The position numbers were made by a program, and so were the translations under genes. A stretch of 43,793 nt of DNA from JBBATK01 sp040398805 (GTDB taxonomy: Bacteria > Bacteroidota > Ignavibacteria > Kapaibacteriales > NICIL-2). Below are positions 41,386 through 43,793 of the stretch, piece by piece (positions within the stretch are counted from its first letter, which is position 1; every line of letters begins with the position of its first letter). The notes beneath the pieces were generated by a model. That model was not told where the DNA came from and searched no databases. It was given only the letters and a program-made list of their open reading frames with translations. The stretch is from assembly GCA_040398805.1 (NCBI GenBank), contig JBBATK010000014.1, forward strand, positions 1-43,793. The letters run 5' to 3'.

Positions 41386-43623
41386 ATGTACCCGATGCTT
41401 CTTCGTTCCTTCCTTCTCTTCGTTCTTCTCACCGCGTCCGCTCATGCCGACGAACTGCGCGGTATCGTGCGCGGCCGTGAACCGGGCTCCAAAGCGGCGA
41501 CCCCGCTCGGTGGAGCGTATGTGCGGTGGGTGTCGCCGTCGGGCGAGATACTTGGCGCCACGCGGACGAGCAACGACGGCCGCTTCTCGCTGGAGCGCAA
41601 GAGCGGTGTCCGCCTGGTAGTGGGATATGTCGGATTCACGAACGACACCCTGAACGTTGCGGAGTCGGCAAAGGAACTGTCTGTCGAGTTGACCCCGGCG
41701 TTGCAGACGCAACCCGTGCGCGTGGAGGCGGCGGCCACCACCATCTCCGCTGCGCCCATCCGCACCGAGGTGATCCGCAAGGCACAGCTCGAGAAGTCCG
41801 CCTGCTGCTCGCTGGCGGAATCATTCGAGAAAAGTCCGTCGGTGGAGGTGAGTTTCTCCGATGCCGCCACAGGTGCCAAGCAGATACAACTGCTGGGCCT
41901 GCGCGGTCTGTATTCGCAGACCACTACCGATGTAGTGCCGCTCATGCGGGGACTGGCCATACCGTTCGGACTGGAGTACATCCCGGGTCCGTTCATCGAG
42001 GGCATCTGCATTTCCAAGGGTGCGGGCTCGGTGCTGAACGGATATGAAGGCATCACCGGACTCATCAACATCGATTATAAACGTCCGCAAGAAGACGTCC
42101 CCTTCCACCTCAACATCTACGGCAACACGAACGGTCGTGGCGACCTCAATGTGACCACCGCCCACCACGTGAACGACAACTGGAGCGTGAGCGCCATGGC
42201 GCATGCGCGATGGATGCAGACGGAGATCGACCAGAACAAGGACGGCTTCAACGACATGCCCATGATGAAGACCGCCACGGCGGTGGGCCGGGCGATGTAT
42301 CAGAACGATGAAGGACGGGAGTTCCAGGTGTTCGGCAAGTATGTCACCGACGACCTCATGAGCGGCACCACGCATGGCAGCGAGCAAGCGCACTCGGACC
42401 ACGCCTTCGAGATCCACACGAAAGTGAAACGCTACGAAAGCTACGCCAAGTACGCCGTGAACCCGCTTCTCGATGAACCTGAAACCCGCATGGGCATTCA
42501 GGTTGCGGCCAGCGGACAGTCGACGCTCACGCACATAGGGCGCCGCACGTACAATGCGGCGGAGAACATGCTGTTCTCCAAACTCATCTTCACGACCACG
42601 GCATCGGATGTCCTGAACCTGGCCTATGGTGTAAGCTATATGCTCAATACCCTGGACGAGACCTTCGACGCCACGGTACCGAGGGATTCGCTTCAAGAGT
42701 ATTATCGCAAGGAGTCGGTACCCGGCGCCTTCGCCGAACTCACCTATAAGCCGGTGGACGAACTTGTCATCGTCGCGGGAGCACGCGTGGACGCGCACAA
42801 CCTCTACGGCACCTTCGGCACACCGCGGGTGAATGTGAAATACGATGCGTCGGAGAACATCACGCTGCGGGCGTCGGCGGGTAGCGGATTGCGGGTGGCC
42901 AATGCCATCAGCGACAATATCTCGTCGTTGGTGAATCAACGTCAGGTGAACATCCAGTCCGGCCTTCAGCCGGAAAAGGCATGGAACTACGGCGGCAGTT
43001 TCACCGCCACATGGAACGTGGGCGCAATCCCGTTCACCGTCGATGCGGAGTTCTACCGCACGGTATTCTCCGATCAGGTGGTGGTGGATATGGATCGAAG
43101 CTTGCGGGCGGTGGACATCCGGAATCTGAATGGCGGAGAATCGTTCTCCAACAGCGCATTGGTACACGTGTCATCCACACCGCTGGAGCGCCTGGATCTC
43201 TCGCTTGCCTATCGCCTGATCGATGCGCGTACCACCACGGGTGGCGCGCTGCGTCAGCGCGCTCTCATCTCGCCGCATCGCGTGCTTGCCACCGCCGGCT
43301 ACGCAACGGCGGACAACGCCTGGCAGTTCGACGCCACCGTCGTGTGGAACAGCTCGGGTCGCATCCCCTCCACCATGGCTAATCCCGACAGTCTCCGTTT
43401 TCCCGAAAGCTTCCCCTCCTTCGAGCGCATCAGCGGACAGATCACGCGGCGCTTCACGGGCTTCGATGTCTATGTCGGCATCGAGAACGCCACGAACTTC
43501 ATCCAACAACAAGCCATCATCTCTCCCCGCGATCCCCACGCCGACGCCTTCGATGCCTCGCTCGTGTGGGGTCCGCTGGACCAACGCTTCGTCTACGTGG
43601 GTGTGCGATACACGATCGAGTAG
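41386..43623 (+). CDS. TonB-dependent receptor
   Basis: A 745-residue receptor: signal peptide (MLLRSFLLFVLLTASAHA), a carboxypeptidase-regulatory-like N-terminal domain (about 25-105, TPLGGAYVRWVSPSGEILGA to RLVVGYVGFTNDTLNV), a plug (about 115-240, with KSACCSLAESFEKSPSVEVS, IQLLGLRGLYSQ and GAGSVLNGYEGITGLINIDY) and a 22-strand-type barrel ending in VYVGVRYTIE, with the C-terminal aromatic residue of the family position occupied by Ile-Glu. The plug's cysteine pair (SACCS) is typical of a Bacteroidota receptor group associated with copper or other metals. Import uses TonB-ExbBD energy. Third gene of the operon; repeat island 3 starts about 30 bp after the stop. Confidence 0.95.
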   Translation: MYPMLLRSFLLFVLLTASAHADELRGIVRGREPGSKAATPLGGAYVRWVSPSGEILGATRTSNDGRFSLERKSGVRLVVGYVGFTNDTLNVAESAKELSVELTPALQTQPVRVEAAATTISAAPIRTEVIRKAQLEKSACCSLAESFEKSPSVEVSFSDAATGAKQIQLLGLRGLYSQTTTDVVPLMRGLAIPFGLEYIPGPFIEGICISKGAGSVLNGYEGITGLINIDYKRPQEDVPFHLNIYGNTNGRGDLNVTTAHHVNDNWSVSAMAHARWMQTEIDQNKDGFNDMPMMKTATAVGRAMYQNDEGREFQVFGKYVTDDLMSGTTHGSEQAHSDHAFEIHTKVKRYESYAKYAVNPLLDEPETRMGIQVAASGQSTLTHIGRRTYNAAENMLFSKLIFTTTASDVLNLAYGVSYMLNTLDETFDATVPRDSLQEYYRKESVPGAFAELTYKPVDELVIVAGARVDAHNLYGTFGTPRVNVKYDASENITLRASAGSGLRVANAISDNISSLVNQRQVNIQSGLQPEKAWNYGGSFTATWNVGAIPFTVDAEFYRTVFSDQVVVDMDRSLRAVDIRNLNGGESFSNSALVHVSSTPLERLDLSLAYRLIDARTTTGGALRQRALISPHRVLATAGYATADNAWQFDATVVWNSSGRIPSTMANPDSLRFPESFPSFERISGQITRRFTGFDVYVGIENATNFIQQQAIISPRDPHADAFDASLVWGPLDQRFVYVGVRYTIE

Positions 43624-43654
43624 GGCGATAAGAAAAGTAGCCACACGCCTTCCC

Positions 43655-43793
43655 CGCGAGGTCTTCGAGCGCGGTCATTGAACGCAGTCATTGAGTGAGG
43701 TCCGTCCCCGCGAGGTCTTCGAGCGAAGTCGAGAAGCAAGCGGGCAGGACGCCTGGAAGCTCAACACGTGAGAACGCTCTCCCCGCGAGGTCT
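43655..43793 (+). repeat. Start of repeat island 3 (forward REP-like units; truncated by window)
   Basis: A partial core at 43655-43671, a full core at 43709-43743 and the beginning of another at 43784-43793 (75 bp later). The segment after the full core, GCAGGACGCCTGGAAGCTC, matches the pattern of islands 1 and 2. Forward orientation suggests the left arm of another inverted island whose cargo lies beyond the window. Confidence 0.85.

Noticed and set aside
41821..43167. 448-residue open frame opposite the TonB receptor
   Set aside because: Shadow of the receptor gene; its composition is rich in His/Arg/Val without a domain.

Overview
The window looks like a scaffold from an uncultured member of the Bacteroidota/FCB group, of an Ignavibacteria- or Kapabacteria-like kind. 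The support is: three secreted proteins with type IX secretion (T9SS)-style C-terminal domains, a SusC-like TonB-dependent receptor, a Bacteroidota-style carotenoid cluster, and recurrent TAnnTTTG promoter elements. The phylum is an inference; there is no rRNA or tRNA gene to fix it. A 100-N gap bordered by two identical 55-bp ends inside metG indicates a de Bruijn-graph (probably metagenomic) assembly.

Layout. 1-3.5 kb: end of a DoxX-type membrane protein, a transglutaminase-like/zinc-phospholipase-like fusion, an orphan LuxR-type response regulator, and an 87-residue orphan followed by a strong terminator. 3.5-6 kb: a cytoplasmic TPR histidine kinase translationally coupled to a second LuxR-type regulator. 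6-8.1 kb: two related exported proteins. 8.3-13.5 kb: NUDIX hydrolase, ndk, sucD with a histone-like Lys/Ala tail, a small membrane protein, and groES-groEL behind a CIRCE operator. 13.6-17.5 kb: an EamA transporter, a PAS-UbiA prenyltransferase fusion, a TetR regulator with a palindromic operator at its own promoter, and a small membrane protein. 17.5-19.9 kb: metG, split only by a false assembly gap. 20-25.5 kb: a VWA-like secreted protein coupled to an outer-membrane barrel/OmpA-like protein, then an AlkD-like protein. 25.6-27.8 kb: a periplasmic heavy-metal-associated protein and a large polytopic membrane protein.

27.8-33.4 kb is the unusual part. Two islands of about 1.2-1.3 kb (27890-29193 and 32189-33392) are each built as a large inverted structure: tandem REP-like units on an 86-bp period in one orientation, a cargo, then the same units inverted, with complementary outer ends. 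Island 1 carries nine double-hairpin units, also on an 86-bp period, whose stems change in a compensatory way. Island 2 carries a small GIY-YIG nuclease gene. Between the islands lies a visibly more AT-rich gene for an 875-residue propeller-like secreted protein. A third island starts at the right edge (about 43.64 kb onward).

33.4-38.1 kb is a minus-strand carotenoid operon (crtI-crtB-unknown-SRPBCC-crtZ-fused lycopene cyclase) that would convert GGPP-derived phytoene to a hydroxylated beta-carotene such as zeaxanthin. 38.4-43.6 kb holds a DUF4160/DUF2442 pair, a remnant of a MauG-like di-haem peroxidase, and a plus-strand operon of a thioredoxin-like secreted protein, an outer-membrane barrel and a TonB-dependent receptor, all cysteine-marked and plausibly involved in metal (copper?) handling.
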